NCBI GenBank assembly: GCA_945902805.1 | Contig: CAMDMZ010000014.1 | Location: forward strand, 42,149-106,148 | Source of the DNA: Propionivibrio dicarboxylicus | GTDB taxonomy: Bacteria; Pseudomonadota; Gammaproteobacteria; Burkholderiales; Rhodocyclaceae | Length of the DNA: 64,000 nucleotides | Reading direction: 5' to 3' | In this document: positions 36,854 to 48,224 of the stretch, piece by piece | How positions within the stretch are numbered: the first letter of the stretch is position 1 | Layout of the letters: each line of letters starts with the position of its first letter | The notes under the pieces: generated by a model | The model's database searches: none | What the model was told of the DNA's origin: nothing | The model's input: only the letters and a program-made list of their open reading frames with translations | Made by a program: the position numbers and the translations under genes

Positions 36854-38124
36854 TGCCGATTACGCGACGGCGTTTGCTGGCAGGACTTGGAGCGAGCGCC
36901 TTGTGGTGGCAGCCCGCGCTACGTGCAGCCACGACTAAGGCGAAAGGCAAAGTCGTGGTGGTTGGTGGTGGCTGGGGCGGGCTGGCCGCTGCGGCCGAAT
37001 TGCGCCGGCTGGCGCCTGATCTCGACGTCACCTTGCTGGAGCCAAACGCCAGCTTCTTTTCTTTGCCACTATCGAACGCCTGGTTGGCGGGCAGGATCGA
37101 GCTTGGCCGCTTGCAGCGCGATTACGCACCGGCAGCGGCCCGCCATGGCTACCGGCATGTGCAAAGCAAAGTGATCGCCATCGATCGCGAACAGCGTCAA
37201 GTGCATAGTACCGGCGGCCGTTTCGACTACGACTGGCTGGTGCTGGCGACCGGCATTCGCCACGACTACAGCGCCTGGTTTGCTGGCGATCTGGTCGCCG
37301 CGCGCGAATCGTCCAGTCGCTACGGCGCCGCGTTTCTGGCCGGGGACGACATGGCGACTCTCAAGCGCAAGATCGATGATTTTGCCGGTGGCGATCTGCT
37401 GATGACGATTCCGCCGCCCCCCTATCGCTGCGCGCCGGCACCTTACGAGCGCGCCAGTGCGATTGCACACCTCTTCAAGCAGCGCCGCATCAAGGGCCGT
37501 CTTATCGTGCTCGACCCCGGACCAGGAATACTCGGCTTTCGTCAGTTGTTTGCCGAGCGCTACGCCGATCAGGTCACTCACATCACGCATGCGAACATCA
37601 CCTTGGTTGATCTGGCGACAAAAACAGTGGCGACCGAGTTCGATTCGTACCGTTTCGATGACGCCATTCTGATGCCGCCACAGCAGGCTCACGATCTGGT
37701 CTGGCAGGCCGGATTGATCGGTCGCGACAGCAGCGGCAAACCGACCGGTTGGGCGGCGCAGGATCCGTTGCATCTGCATGCGACGGGCGACGAACGCGTT
37801 TTTCTGGTCGGCGATGTGCTTGGTGCTGTTTCGCCACTTTTTGGTTACTACACCAAGACCGGTCATATGGCTGTCCGCCTCGGCATGATCGCAGCGGCCG
37901 AGATCGCTGCCCGCGCCAGCGAAGCCGTGCCGCCGGCCTTGTTGCCCGACAGTATTTGCCATGTTACGAGCGATTTTGCCTTGCCCGAAGGCATTCGCAT
38001 CGAGGCCAGCTATCGCCAGCGCGGCGACGGTGTGATCATGCAGACCGCGCACCAGCAGCGCAATGCCCAGCCGCGCGGGGAGGACGCGGCCTGGTTGGAT
38101 CAGACCTTGGCGAAGATTCTTTGA
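36853..38124 (+). CDS. Tat-exported flavoprotein, sulfide dehydrogenase (FccB/SoxF)-like
   Basis: 423 residues. Twin-arginine signal (ITRRRLLAGLGASALWW), Rossmann FAD site VVVVGGGWGGLAAAAELRRL, second FAD motif VFLVGDVLGA and the flavocytochrome c C-terminal domain. The first redox cysteine is present (PPYRCAPAPYER), but the position of the second, usually GWCPVD, reads GWAAQD. So it likely cannot form the cystine that takes sulfide electrons in FccB. Coupled to nirH, it may serve heme d1 maturation or another periplasmic redox step. Confidence 0.85.
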   Translation: MPITRRRLLAGLGASALWWQPALRAATTKAKGKVVVVGGGWGGLAAAAELRRLAPDLDVTLLEPNASFFSLPLSNAWLAGRIELGRLQRDYAPAAARHGYRHVQSKVIAIDREQRQVHSTGGRFDYDWLVLATGIRHDYSAWFAGDLVAARESSSRYGAAFLAGDDMATLKRKIDDFAGGDLLMTIPPPPYRCAPAPYERASAIAHLFKQRRIKGRLIVLDPGPGILGFRQLFAERYADQVTHITHANITLVDLATKTVATEFDSYRFDDAILMPPQQAHDLVWQAGLIGRDSSGKPTGWAAQDPLHLHATGDERVFLVGDVLGAVSPLFGYYTKTGHMAVRLGMIAAAEIAARASEAVPPALLPDSICHVTSDFALPEGIRIEASYRQRGDGVIMQTAHQQRNAQPRGEDAAWLDQTLAKIL

Positions 38125-38269
38125 GGCAAGTGCCGGCGAGATTCACCCATAGGAAGGATCGTAAGAACGAGGTGCGCTTGATCACCTATACTAGCGACCC
38201 ATTGTTGTACCCATTGCTGCGGTTGGCAGCACCTTACGCCCTGATCTAGTCACTCGGCCACAGCAGGAA

Positions 38270-39370
38270 ATGACCTTTTCTAAATTGCCCACGGTCTTGA
38301 TCGTCGATGATCAGCCATTGAACCTCGCGGTCATGGCGGATTTGCTTGAGCAAGATTATCTGATTCGTAGCGCCGATTGTGGTGCGCGCGCCCTGCAGGC
38401 GGCGCTCGTTTTACCACTCCCGGATCTGATTTTGCTCGATGTCATGATGCCCGATATGGACGGCTATGCCGTGCTCCAACGCCTTCGAGCGGATCCGCTG
38501 ACCGCAGGAATTCCCGTGATTTTCGTTACGGGCATGGATAGCGAGCAAGACGAGGAACGAGGCTTTGCCCTGGGCGCCGTCGATTACATCACCAAGCCGA
38601 TCCGGCCTGCCATCGTTGATGCCCGCGTGCGAGCTCATATCGCGCTGAAACGGGCGACCGACACGTTGCGCCGGCAAAATGAAGGGCTCGAAGCCGAGGT
38701 TCAGCGGCGCATGCACGAGAACCAGATCGTGCAGGATGTGGCGATGCGTGCACTGGCCAGTCTGGCCGAGACGCGCGACAACGAAACCGGCAATCACATC
38801 CGGCGCACACAGGCCTACGTCGACATTCTTGCCCGCACGCTGGCCGAAGCATCCGAGTACCGGGCCTTACGCCAGGGTGACATTATTGACATTCTGGTTA
38901 AGGCGGCGCCCTTGCACGATATCGGCAAAGTGGGTATTCCCGATCACATTCTGAACAAGCCTGGCGCGCTATCGCCGGACGAATGGCGCATCATGCAGAC
39001 GCATACCGTGATCGGATCCGATGCGATCGAACACTCGCTGGAAGGTGAAGAGAATCACGCGCCCCTGGCCTTTCTTCACGTCGCCATGGACATTGCCCAC
39101 TCGCACCACGAAAAATGGGATGGTAGCGGCTATCCGGCCGGACTCAAGGGCATCGAAATCCCACTTGCCGCACGCCTGATGGCGGTGGCTGACGTGTTCG
39201 ATGCCTTGATTTCAGAACGCGTCTATAAGCGCGCGTTTTCCCATGATGAAGCCGCGCGCATCATCCGTGAAGGGCGTGGCACGCATTTCGAACCGAACCT
39301 GGTCGATGCATTTGATGCGCAGTTCGCCGAATTTTGTGCGATTGCCAATCGGCACAAGGAAGTGCGATAG
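38270..39370 (+). CDS. response regulator with HD-GYP phosphodiesterase output
   Basis: 366 residues. Receiver 1-130 (LIVDDQPLNLAV, LLDVMMPDMDGY, YITKP), then HD-GYP (about 155-350) with HDIGKVGIPDHILNKPG and HHEKWDGSGYPAGLKG, all metal-binding motifs intact. It should break down cyclic di-GMP when phosphorylated. GCAGGAA precedes ATG 38270, and TATACT at 38199-38204 could be its -10. No kinase is next to it. Confidence 0.94.
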   Translation: MTFSKLPTVLIVDDQPLNLAVMADLLEQDYLIRSADCGARALQAALVLPLPDLILLDVMMPDMDGYAVLQRLRADPLTAGIPVIFVTGMDSEQDEERGFALGAVDYITKPIRPAIVDARVRAHIALKRATDTLRRQNEGLEAEVQRRMHENQIVQDVAMRALASLAETRDNETGNHIRRTQAYVDILARTLAEASEYRALRQGDIIDILVKAAPLHDIGKVGIPDHILNKPGALSPDEWRIMQTHTVIGSDAIEHSLEGEENHAPLAFLHVAMDIAHSHHEKWDGSGYPAGLKGIEIPLAARLMAVADVFDALISERVYKRAFSHDEAARIIREGRGTHFEPNLVDAFDAQFAEFCAIANRHKEVR

Positions 39371-39389
39371 CGCGGCTGGGTTCCTGGCC

Positions 39390-39415
39390 TAAAAGTCGGT
39401 GCTGGCGGGACGGCG
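39390..39415 (+). repeat. 26-bp dispersed repeat, copy 8 (intergenic)
   Basis: Full match to the consensus, 19 bases after the HD-GYP gene. Confidence 0.9.
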
Positions 39416-39436
39416 CCAACCTGGAACCAAGGCCGT

Positions 39437-39455
39437 CCCGGGGGCGTCCCCCGGG
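39437..39455. terminator. bidirectional hairpin between convergent genes
   Basis: Perfect 8-bp stem CCCGGGGG/CCCCCGGG with loop CGT between the HD-GYP and chemoreceptor genes. The adjoining T tract is short, so termination is inferred. Confidence 0.45.
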
Positions 39456-39459
39456 CAAA

Positions 39460-40923
39460 TTACGCGACTAATTTGTCTCCGTGACTCTCAATCACCATGC
39501 GGTCAAGGAGATCCATGACCTCTCGACTGCCGGCTTCCATATCGCCAAGAGCATCGACGATGGCCATTTGCACGCTGGAGTCGCTTTCCCAATCCAGCGA
39601 CATCTGCGCCAGCACCCGGTGCGCACCGGTGTGGACCTTGGCATGTGGTTTGTCCAGCGCACGGTAGGAGGGCTGGTTACCAAAGATTTCACGTCCTTCG
39701 CCGAGATACCATTTGCCCAGACGGCATTGTTCGTGATTGACCGATACCGGCTGGGAATACTGGCTGTCGCCGCCACTATTGAGCGCCAGGTAAGTGCGCT
39801 GTTTGTAGATCATGTGATCCATCTTGACCAGCGTGGTGAAGCTCTTGTCATGGACGAGGATGGATTGCCGTTCGGTCTCACGCGCCGAGGCCGCAAATCG
39901 GCCAAAGGTGTCGGCGAGTTCGCCCACCACGGCCGATGAACTCTCGGTCATCTGGCGCATGGCCTGGGCGTTTTCCTGCATGGCCTCGCCGTCGCGACTG
40001 AGGCTGCGCATGATCTTGCCAATCGACTGCGACGCGGCGCGCGTTTTCTCGGCGAGCTTGCGCACTTCGTCGGCAACCACCGCAAAGCCACGTCCGGATT
40101 CGCCGGCACGGGCCGCTTCGATGGCGGCGTTGAGTGCCAGCAAATTGGTCTGGTCTGAAATTTCGGTAATCAGGTTGACCGACTGATTGATTTCCTGACT
40201 GCGGGCATTGAGTTCGGTGACGGCATCGGCGACAGCATGGATGCGTCCGCCGATGTCAGCGAGATGGCTCACCACTTCAGTGACGGATCCCTGGTTCTGC
40301 GCCGCTTCTTCGGCGGTTTGTGTGGCGGCTGCGGCGGCTTTTCGCATCTGGCTGGTAATGCCCATGAGATCCGCCTGGCCACCAGTCAGGTTGATGATCA
40401 GGTTGCCGGCGTTGAGTTGGCTGGCATTGGTGAGCAGCATGTTCTTCATTTGCGACCGGGTATGGCCAGCCATGCTGACCAGTAGCGTGTTGTGCGATTC
40501 GGCAGCGTCGCGGAAACTGCCGTGCAGGCCAGCGGATTGCGCCATGCGTTCATAGCGGCCATCCATTTGCGCGCGGAAGGAACTGTCGGCTTCGCGGAAG
40601 TAGGCCTCGAGCTGGTCCATCATGTCGTTCAGCGACCAGATCAGGCGACCAATTTCATCGGTATCGGGCACGCCGGTAATCCGGCAGCAGAAATTGCCCG
40701 CGCCAATCTTTTCCGCCAGTGCCACCGCCTCGGTCACTGGTGCGAGCGAATGGCGCAGGCGTCGCTGCCCCCAGACCGAGAGGCCAATGCCAAGAACCAG
40801 GAACACCACCAGGCTGGGATGGAAGCCGAGGGTGAAAAAGACCGTGAGCAGGGCCGCCAGCAGCAGGGCCGTGTAGGACCAGCACAGGCGGGCGATCCTA
40901 GAGTGCAAGGACGAATTGTTCAT
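39460..40923 (-). CDS. methyl-accepting chemotaxis protein with C-terminal CZB zinc domain
   Basis: 487 residues. A membrane hairpin near residues 18-50 has almost no periplasmic loop, then a HAMP-like linker, the signalling hairpin ([38 protein letters not shown]) and a CZB domain with His/Cys ligands ([33 protein letters not shown]). CZB domains bind zinc and sense oxidants in other receptors. The lack of a periplasmic sensor fits a partner protein sensing inside the cell: the PAS gene overlapping its start by 26 bases. Confidence 0.93.
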   Translation of the reverse strand: MNNSSLHSRIARLCWSYTALLLAALLTVFFTLGFHPSLVVFLVLGIGLSVWGQRRLRHSLAPVTEAVALAEKIGAGNFCCRITGVPDTDEIGRLIWSLNDMMDQLEAYFREADSSFRAQMDGRYERMAQSAGLHGSFRDAAESHNTLLVSMAGHTRSQMKNMLLTNASQLNAGNLIINLTGGQADLMGITSQMRKAAAAATQTAEEAAQNQGSVTEVVSHLADIGGRIHAVADAVTELNARSQEINQSVNLITEISDQTNLLALNAAIEAARAGESGRGFAVVADEVRKLAEKTRAASQSIGKIMRSLSRDGEAMQENAQAMRQMTESSSAVVGELADTFGRFAASARETERQSILVHDKSFTTLVKMDHMIYKQRTYLALNSGGDSQYSQPVSVNHEQCRLGKWYLGEGREIFGNQPSYRALDKPHAKVHTGAHRVLAQMSLDWESDSSVQMAIVDALGDMEAGSREVMDLLDRMVIESHGDKLVA

Positions 40924-41410
40924 AGCTCTTTCCGTTCATTGCAGTGCGCAGAACCGCTGCGCCGGCATCGATGGCATCGCGCGTGCCAGCACTGCGTTCA
41001 GCAGCCAACATGGTTTGATATAAGGCAGAGGCCGCCTTCACGGCTTCCGGCCGTGGCTTGCGTCGGACCGAGGTGTAGCCGGCGATCGCACGTTGCGCAT
41101 CGCGGTCAGGCGTGACCGTCGCCAGCACCCAATAGAAGCTGCCATCCTTGGCCATGTTCTTGACGTAGCCGATGAACTCCTGCCCGGTGCCGATGGTTTC
41201 CCACAACAACTTGAACACGCTGCGTGGCATGTCGGGGTGACGGATGATGTTGTGCTGGCTGCCGAGTAGTTCGGTCTCGCTGTAGCCGGCAAGGGCAATG
41301 AATATCCGGTTGGCGTAGGTGATACGACCCTTGGCATCTGTCTTGGTGACGATGAAGTCATCATCACCAAGACTGCGTTCGATGTTGCTCGGTGCGACCG
41401 ACGATTTCAT
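40898..41410 (-). CDS. PAS-domain protein, Aer-type sensor module
   Basis: 170 residues, one PAS domain (about 18-125): [40 protein letters not shown] and [18 protein letters not shown]. This is the FAD-binding PAS type found at the start of Aer, including the RHPDMP motif. It ends in a helical tail without HAMP or output domain. The gene overlaps the chemoreceptor gene, so the two probably form a split aerotaxis/redox receptor. Confidence 0.88.
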   Translation of the reverse strand: MKSSVAPSNIERSLGDDDFIVTKTDAKGRITYANRIFIALAGYSETELLGSQHNIIRHPDMPRSVFKLLWETIGTGQEFIGYVKNMAKDGSFYWVLATVTPDRDAQRAIAGYTSVRRKPRPEAVKAASALYQTMLAAERSAGTRDAIDAGAAVLRTAMNGKSYEQFVLAL

Positions 41411-41550
41411 GAATGGATGCCCCTCTTCATTTTTATTGCCGATGCATCAGCGCAATGAACTGCCGCCTACGACTTTCGGCCTATGGTATCGGCCGATTGT
41501 AGTCGGTTTTTCTGCGCAGGAAGAGACAGTCCGTTGTCGTTTTGGCTCGG

Positions 41551-42081
41551 TTAATGCCGCGCCCAGCGCTTGACGCTACCGTCGGGCAGGACCAATTGGG
41601 TCTCGTACATTTCGCGCCGCACCTCGCGCACGCCGCTGTCGTTATCGAGCATGGTGCAGGCGGTTTCACAGGTCGGATTGGAGATCTCGAGTCCCGGCGC
41701 ACCACGCGGCATTCCGGGCACGGCAAGGCCACGCGCTTTGGGTTTCTCTTTGAGCAGTTCGACGATGTCTTCCGCCGGAACGTGGCCTTCGATGAAATAG
41801 CCGGCAACGGTCGAGGTATGCCGCGATTCCAGATCCTTGGGTACCTTGAGGCGCTTTTTTATCGCATCAAGATCGCTGGCTTCGGTGACCGTCACCGCAA
41901 AGCCGTGCTGGCGCAAGTGCTCGGCCCAATCGATGCAGGCGAGGCACGGTGACGGCGTGAACACCTGGACATGCGGCAGAGCCGTCTGGTCGGACGAAAA
42001 AGTCGGTGCTGACAGGACGGCGCACAGAAGCGTGGCGGCGAGCTGGGACGCGTGCCGGCGATTCAAGCCGGCTTTCAGCAT
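41551..42081 (-). CDS. DUF411 family putative metal-binding protein
   Basis: 176 residues. Signal peptide, then DUF411: VFTPSPCLACIDWAEHLRQH with CxxC, LESRHTSTVAGYFIEGHVPA and GLAVPGMPRGAPGLE. DUF411 proteins are often beside copper-resistance genes. Just after the signal core, AVLSAPTF is encoded by a copy of the dispersed repeat (41997-42022). Last gene of the unit that starts with the cytochrome at 44626; it overlaps the ankyrin gene by seven bases. A short C-terminal extension is rich in charge. Confidence 0.85.
   Translation of the reverse strand: MLKAGLNRRHASQLAATLLCAVLSAPTFSSDQTALPHVQVFTPSPCLACIDWAEHLRQHGFAVTVTEASDLDAIKKRLKVPKDLESRHTSTVAGYFIEGHVPAEDIVELLKEKPKARGLAVPGMPRGAPGLEISNPTCETACTMLDNDSGVREVRREMYETQLVLPDGSVKRWARH
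41997..42022 (+). repeat. 26-bp dispersed repeat, copy 9 (inside DUF411 gene)
   Basis: Opposite to the gene, translated AVLSAPTF at the end of the signal peptide region. Confidence 0.85.
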
Positions 42082-42581
42082 GGCTTGGTGGCTTTGCAGC
42101 CTTTCAAAACCCAGAGCGAAACGACGCCGGCCAGCTCGTCGGCGCGAACTTTGCGCGCCAGGCTCAAAACGTCGCGGCCGACATTGGTTTTCAGGGTCGG
42201 ATCGGCGCCAGCTTCAAGCAACAGCTGGGCATTGCGCGTGCGCGTGGCGAAGGCCGCCATGTGCAACGGTGTTGCGCCTTCCACATCGCGGGCATGGACA
42301 TTGGCTTTGGCCGCGATCAAGGCTTGCAATGGGCCGGGATCGGCATTCATGGCGGCCAGATGCAAGGGCGTCGAGCCGTAATCGGTGGCGAGATCGCGCA
42401 GTGCCGGGTTCTCGCGCAACAGGCGTTCAACGTTTGCGCGGTTGCCTTCTGCTGCTGCGGCGTGGATCGGCAAGGGTACCTTGGCGGCGACCACGGCCGG
42501 CGCTTCGGCGTTGGCGGTGAAGCTCAGCGGGGCAAACAGGAGCCAAGCAAATGGCAAGGAATGGCGTAGCGATTTTTGCAT
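42075..42581 (-). CDS. periplasmic ankyrin-repeat protein
   Basis: 168 residues from ATG 42581 with AGGAG upstream. Signal peptide ending near ANAEA, then three to four ankyrin repeats (YGSTPLHLAAMNADPGPLQ, EGATPLHMAAFATRTRNAQL, VGRDVLSLARKVRADELAGV). A protein-binding scaffold with no enzyme site. Similar ankyrin proteins accompany catalases and SCO proteins; its partner here is unknown. Confidence 0.87.
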   Translation of the reverse strand: MQKSLRHSLPFAWLLFAPLSFTANAEAPAVVAAKVPLPIHAAAAEGNRANVERLLRENPALRDLATDYGSTPLHLAAMNADPGPLQALIAAKANVHARDVEGATPLHMAAFATRTRNAQLLLEAGADPTLKTNVGRDVLSLARKVRADELAGVVSLWVLKGCKATKPC

Positions 42582-42609
42582 TTCAGGCTCCTGGGGGCTG
42601 GTCAGACGG

Positions 42610-43575
42610 TCAGCGTGGTGCGCCTTTGGCGGGATCAGCCGCCGCTGCTTCGGCACGCAGCTCGATTTCTTTCTTGAGGCGGGTAACGATGTCCGCCACC
42701 GGCATGCCATAGGCAAACTTGGTCAGAAATTGACCGCCCGGAGTCAGGAGGTACATCCCGGCGCTGTGATCAACGGCGTAATGCGCCGGATTGACGGCGG
42801 GATCGATCACCTTTTCATAGCGGACTTTGAAATTGGTGGCCGCATGTTTGACCAGTTCCGGGGTGCCGGTGGCGCCCAGAATGCGCTTGTCGAAGAAGGC
42901 CGTGTAGGTGCGCAACTGGGCCAGGGTGTCACGCTCGGGATCGACCGAGATGAAGATCGGCTGGATCTTGCTCGCCTGGTCACCGAGTTGTTTGAGCACG
43001 TCGGCCATTTCGAGCAGCGTGGTCGGGCAGATATCGGGACAGAAGGTGTAGCCAAAGGCGATTAGCTGAAACTGATTGCGGAAATCGCTATCGATGATGG
43101 CGCGGCCATTGGCAGCCTGCAGCAGGTAACGCGGGTTGATGCCGACTTCCGGTGTGTCGGGTGTCGCAATCAGTTGATGGACGCTTGGCGGCGCCAATGG
43201 CTTTAACGCGGCCTCAAGCTCGACGGTCAGTGCAGCACGCGCTGGGCAGCCCTCCGCCTTGTTGCCTTGGGCCAGAAAGGCGGCATTGGTGCTGGCCTCG
43301 AAGGCTTCGCCGAGGGAACGTGTCTTCGCTACGCGCAAAATCACCACAGCCTTGGCGCGACTGACCAGATCGTTGTAGCCGCAAGCAAGAGCACGGCCGT
43401 TGATTTGGCCGACCGCTTCGACGGTGGTTTGCAAGGCGGCGGCATCCAGTTCGGCTGCGGCCGGCGCGGCGCTGGCGGGTACGGCGGCGGTGAGCAGGAA
43501 TGTGCTCATCGTACCAATAGTACCGAAAGTACGAATAGCGCGGCGGGTGGAGGCAAGTGTGAGGCGTAGTGTCAT
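42610..43575 (-). CDS. SCO1/SenC-like copper chaperone with N-terminal extension
   Basis: 321 residues. The C-terminal part (about 140-300) is a SCO thioredoxin fold with CPDICPTTLL and distal His in YAVDHSAGMYLL, plus FISVDPERDT. The ~100 residues between signal peptide and SCO fold include two further cysteines (LACGYND, EGCPARAAL) and are not usual. SCO proteins deliver copper to CuA sites or keep them reduced. It is in one unit with a diheme cytochrome and a DUF411 protein. Confidence 0.88.
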   Translation of the reverse strand: MTLRLTLASTRRAIRTFGTIGTMSTFLLTAAVPASAAPAAAELDAAALQTTVEAVGQINGRALACGYNDLVSRAKAVVILRVAKTRSLGEAFEASTNAAFLAQGNKAEGCPARAALTVELEAALKPLAPPSVHQLIATPDTPEVGINPRYLLQAANGRAIIDSDFRNQFQLIAFGYTFCPDICPTTLLEMADVLKQLGDQASKIQPIFISVDPERDTLAQLRTYTAFFDKRILGATGTPELVKHAATNFKVRYEKVIDPAVNPAHYAVDHSAGMYLLTPGGQFLTKFAYGMPVADIVTRLKKEIELRAEAAAADPAKGAPR

Positions 43576-43601
43576 GGTTTGTTTAGGGCTAAAGGAAGAT
43601 A

Positions 43602-43946
43602 TTACTGCATGGACTGCAACTGTTCGTTGCAAAAGGCGCGACCAAAGGCGTCGGCACGCTTGGGACTGGCGATCGCTGGTTCAGCGTACACCTTCTGAAT
43701 CAAGGCATTGGTAATCTGGGTGGCGATGTTTCTATCGTCAGTGGCGAGTTTCATCGGGCGCCCCTTGTCGCGGTCGTAAAGCGCTTGGATGGCCACCGTG
43801 CTCATCTCGCCGCATAGTTTGTATTTCCAGGCGTCCGGCAGGTCCGGATCGATCGCCGCAGCGTGGCCGTGGCCGAAGGCGATTGTGCTGGCCAGTGGTG
43901 TCAGCGTTACCACCAATAACACTAAGGCAGCCAAGCCTCTGCTCAT
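43602..43946 (-). CDS. small periplasmic protein, unknown function
   Basis: 114 residues. Signal peptide followed by GHGHAAAIDPDLPDAW, a Cys (KLCGEMS) and a C-terminal Cys (AFCNEQL). No family recognised. It overlaps the cytochrome gene by four bases and precedes the SCO gene, so it should be made with them; the HGH sequence at the mature N-terminus could bind copper, which is only a suggestion. Confidence 0.7.
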   Translation of the reverse strand: MSRGLAALVLLVVTLTPLASTIAFGHGHAAAIDPDLPDAWKYKLCGEMSTVAIQALYDRDKGRPMKLATDDRNIATQITNALIQKVYAEPAIASPKRADAFGRAFCNEQLQSMQ

Positions 43947-44626
43947 GGTTTGGCGACTTCAATGTCCTGGATGCGGGTGATGTAGGCGAGCAGATCGTCT
44001 ATGTCCTTCTGGCTGATCTTGGCCAGGATGCCTTTGCTCTCGTCATCGTCATGGATGCGGTCGCCCTTGATGAAGAGTTCGATCTGGCGCCGCAAATATT
44101 GTGTGTATTGGCCAAACAGCATCGGATAGCGCCCTTTGCCGAGAGCCGTTTGGCCATGGCAGTCAGCACACTCATTCTGGTAAAGCGCTTTGCCGTTGGG
44201 GATGTCGCCATCGAGCTTGCCGATCATCATCACCTTTTCCATGGCTTCGAGACGAGTGAGCGCGTCGTCGGTGTCCTTGAAGTCTGGCGGTGTCGTCGGC
44301 AGCACGATACTGGCGATATAGGCCGAAACGTCCTTGATGTCCTCGTCCGACAACTCGCGCTCCTGCGTGTACGGAAACATCGGGATATTCAGCCGCTTGC
44401 GCGAGCGGAAGTTGCGCAATTGTTCGGCGATATGGGCCACGCGCTGACCGCCGATACGCGGATACTCGCCACGTTTGCCGCCGGAGCCGAATTCGCCATG
44501 GCAGGCAGCGCACGTGCCATTGATCTCTTTACCCTTTTCGAGATTTTGCGCCACGCTGAGAGTTGACACGGGCGTTAGCAGCGTCAGCAGGAGAATGAGG
44601 AAGAAAGGTTGGGCGCGCATGGGCAT
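43943..44626 (-). CDS. diheme cytochrome c
   Basis: 227 residues, signal peptide ending near SVAQ. Two heme sites, CAACH and CADCH, each followed by the c4-type stretch (YPRIGGQRVAHIAEQLRNFR; YPMLFGQYTQYLRRQIELFI). ATG 44626 or 44620 are both possible. First gene of a five-gene minus-strand unit (cytochrome, small protein, SCO, ankyrin, DUF411) behind an FNR-type site. Likely a periplasmic electron carrier of anaerobic metabolism. Confidence 0.9.
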   Translation of the reverse strand: MPMRAQPFFLILLLTLLTPVSTLSVAQNLEKGKEINGTCAACHGEFGSGGKRGEYPRIGGQRVAHIAEQLRNFRSRKRLNIPMFPYTQERELSDEDIKDVSAYIASIVLPTTPPDFKDTDDALTRLEAMEKVMMIGKLDGDIPNGKALYQNECADCHGQTALGKGRYPMLFGQYTQYLRRQIELFIKGDRIHDDDESKGILAKISQKDIDDLLAYITRIQDIEVAKP

Positions 44627-44681
44627 GGTGACAGAGCTTAATAGATGGTGCTGATTGTTCCCAAACTGAACGCAGGAGTCC

Positions 44682-44695
44682 TTGATCAATATCAG
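44682..44695 (-). promoter_or_regulatory. FNR/DNR-type site upstream of the cytochrome-SCO unit
   Basis: On the minus strand CTGAT-ATTG-ATCAA, one mismatch. AACAAT (44659-44654) is about 32 bases downstream and may be the -10. The region 44627-44873 otherwise shows no gene. Confidence 0.65.
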
Positions 44696-44873
44696 GTTTC
44701 CCGGTGTCCGGGGATGCGACGTAGCCCGTTCGTGGTGCGACGAAACCGTAATGCAAGCGAACCCCCGTTCGGCAGTATGATTACCCTTTACTGCTGTATT
44801 GGTCCGGAGCGAGGGTATTTGTTCAACCCATGCAGCCGGTTGGTGAAGCGCATTACTAAGTTTGGGAAACCGG

Positions 44874-47384
<2,511 letters not shown>

Positions 47385-47448
47385 CCACCGCCGAGTACCC
47401 CAGAACATTTCATTCGTGTTGATGATTCACTTTACGGAGTCCTAAATC

Positions 47449-48213
47449 ATGACCATGCATCTTTACTTCTCGCTGATCCCCGAAGCGTTGATCGCCTCGA
47501 TGCTGCCACCCGAGCAGTTCGGCCAGTATTACGCGACCGGCCATAAGTTCAAATCCAAGGGCCAGGCGATCTTTTTCGAGATCGACCCCACCTTCCGCCA
47601 CGAGTTCTTTGATTTCGCTTCGGCGACCCGGCGCTGTGTCGCCAAGGCCGACGGCTCGCCCAAGAACTCCGTTTACATCTCGATGTATCGGGTGCTAGAA
47701 CATCTTTCGATCAGCGCCATCGGCAAGATGTATCTGACCACGGCGATGGGCGCGACACTCGGCCTGGAGCGCGGCAGCGCCTTGCCCAAGCCAGTACCGG
47801 AATTGCACATGTACCAGGCCCTGTCGCCGATCAACAGCATGGTGGTGAGTGCGCTCAACCCGGCCGGCTACTATGCCGATGTGACGACCGCGCCATCGCA
47901 TTCCTTCAGCTTTCCCGGCATGTGTTTCGTCGAACTGGAACTCGGCCCGCTGGCGCGCGATCCCGAAAATGGCCAGGAAGGCGACCTGCCATACAGCTTC
48001 ATGCAACACCTGCGCGAAGCCCTGATGGAGCTCAAAGTGGGTTCGAAAGACAACAAACTGGTGCATCGCGTGCATTCGCTTGAGTTTCCGTATCGTATGG
48101 TCAAGGACGGCTTCTACATCGGTATCGGGTCCGAGCTGGTCCATTACCCGATGTTGCCGCAAGCCGTATTGCGACGCGACCACAGCAACTGGTGGCGTTC
48201 GGCAAATCTTTGA
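47449..48213 (+). CDS. protein of unknown function downstream of pyrophosphatase
   Basis: 254 residues, GGAG upstream. Cytosolic, no signal or membrane segment. Distinct blocks: LYFSLIPEALIASMLPPEQF, GQAIFFEIDPTFRHEFFDFA, KNSVYISMYRVLEHLSISAI, SFSFPGMCFVELELGPLARD. No family recognised. Same strand and close to the pyrophosphatase gene, and it ends inside the region before regB, so a functional link with PPi or membrane energetics is a possibility only. Confidence 0.8.
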   Translation: MTMHLYFSLIPEALIASMLPPEQFGQYYATGHKFKSKGQAIFFEIDPTFRHEFFDFASATRRCVAKADGSPKNSVYISMYRVLEHLSISAIGKMYLTTAMGATLGLERGSALPKPVPELHMYQALSPINSMVVSALNPAGYYADVTTAPSHSFSFPGMCFVELELGPLARDPENGQEGDLPYSFMQHLREALMELKVGSKDNKLVHRVHSLEFPYRMVKDGFYIGIGSELVHYPMLPQAVLRRDHSNWWRSANL

Positions 48214-48224
48214 CCGTACCCGCC

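Noticed and set aside
43478..43500. GCGCTGGCGGGTACGGCGGC resembling the tail of the dispersed repeat
   Set aside because: Lacks the AAAAGTCGG core and lies in an Ala-rich signal peptide where such sequence is expected.
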